Shown here: positions 13,235 through 13,711 of the stretch, one piece after another
How the letters are laid out: every line of letters begins with the position of its first letter
Position numbering within the stretch: position 1 is the stretch's first letter
Assembly: GCA_030456405.1 (NCBI GenBank)
Contig: JAKDNQ010000043.1
Coordinates: 1 to 13,711 of the forward strand
Origin: Nitrospira sp.
GTDB taxonomy: Bacteria; Nitrospirota; Nitrospiria; Nitrospirales; Nitrospiraceae
Length of the DNA stretch: 13,711 nt
Direction: 5' to 3'
Notes under the pieces: model-generated
What the model was told of the DNA's origin: nothing
The model's database searches: none
Seen by the model: only the letters and a program-made list of their open reading frames with translations
Position numbers and translations under genes: made by a program

Positions 13235-13711
13235 TCACCGTTTCTGCTGCAGCAACGGCTCAAGTGTTGGAAAGACCTTCTCGACGATGAGACGATAGCC
13301 TTCTCCTGTCGGATGAATGCCGTCGGCCTGGTTAAGCGTGGAGGACGCGGCCACCCCATCGAGAAAAAATGGAATCAGCGTCAGGTGATATTGTTTTGCT
13401 AAGGCCTGGTAGAGCGCCTCAAACCCTGTAGTATAGTCCTGCCCGTAATTCGGCGGGAGCTTCATTCCCGCTAACACGACCGTCACCGAAGCCTGTTGAA
13501 ATTGTTGAACGATCCGTTCGAGATTGGCTTTCGTCTCGTTCAGGCTGAGGCCGCGGAGTCCGTCATTACCGCCAAGCTCCAGAATCACGATCGCAGGCTT
13601 GCTATTCAGGGCCCAGGAAACTCTCCGGACTCCCCCTGCAGTCGTATCCCCGCTGACTCCCGCGTTCACAACCCGATAGGCATAGCCCGTTGCATCCAAT
13701 TTCCGTTGGAG
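13235..13711 (-). CDS. tesA: TesA-like SGNH esterase/arylesterase, 5' end cut by window edge
   Basis: The minus-strand frame runs from the window edge (LQRKLDATGY) to a TGA at 13237-13235, 158 residues; its true start lies beyond the window. SGNH-hydrolase blocks present are NAGVSGDTTAGG (block II Gly), LELGGNDGLRG (block III GxND with the oxyanion Asn) and DGIHPTGEGY (block V with catalytic Asp and His). The N-terminal GDS block with the nucleophile Ser must lie in the missing part. TesA-type enzymes are usually periplasmic, about 200 residues with signal peptide, and cleave thioesters, aryl esters or lysophospholipids. The part seen matches the expected length and order. The gene converges on smbP and has no clear link to the metal or exopolysaccharide genes. 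Its partner genes would lie past the right edge. Confidence 0.9.
   Translation of the reverse strand, partial: LQRKLDATGYAYRVVNAGVSGDTTAGGVRRVSWALNSKPAIVILELGGNDGLRGLSLNETKANLERIVQQFQQASVTVVLAGMKLPPNYGQDYTTGFEALYQALAKQYHLTLIPFFLDGVAASSTLNQADGIHPTGEGYRLIVEKVFPTLEPLLQQKR

Overview
The window reads as a piece of a moderately GC-rich Gram-negative chromosome. Lipoprotein signals, an outer-membrane polysaccharide export lipoprotein, an exosortase and a SmbP-type periplasmic metal-binding protein fit an environmental bacterium. My best guess is Nitrospira or a close relative in Nitrospirota; this rests on gene content and protein style, not on a database search.

Layout. Bases 1-168 are the 3' end of a gene cut by the window edge, probably an alpha/beta hydrolase. 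A 233-base gap holds a 13-bp palindrome and a 20-codon leader-like ORF that overlaps the next start. From 423 to 11066, all on the plus strand and mostly 21-28 bases apart, lies an exosortase-associated exopolysaccharide cluster. In order it has an exosortase fused to an EpsI domain, a MraY/WecA-type polyprenyl-phosphate sugar-1-phosphate transferase with an extra membrane domain, a PrsT-like TPR lipoprotein, a Wza-type export lipoprotein, a GumC/Wzz chain-length protein, a CpsD-type kinase and an ExeA-like AAA ATPase fused to TPRs. The run is broken only between the export and chain-length genes (6695-7015). That gap holds a large inverted/tandem repeat and a short ORF that looks like the stump of an outer-membrane beta-barrel protein.

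From 11252 to 13166 the theme changes to small exported metal-type proteins: a His/Cys-rich membrane or lipoprotein, an HMA-like periplasmic protein with an altered metal motif, and a SmbP homologue with a strict 7-residue histidine period. A small excisionase/MerR-type DNA-binding protein sits among them. This part is rich in hairpins and has two good sigma70-type promoter candidates. The window ends in a tesA-like SGNH esterase on the minus strand, convergent with smbP across a strong hairpin.

How the genes work together. The transferase would load the first sugar on the lipid carrier. The chain-length protein and kinase would control polymer length, and the export lipoprotein would form the outer-membrane exit. 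PrsT and the AAA-TPR protein are typical companions in PEP-CTERM/exosortase loci. The exosortase would process proteins carrying a C-terminal sorting signal. No such substrate, and no glycosyltransferases, flippase or polymerase, is encoded here, so the pathway must be completed elsewhere.
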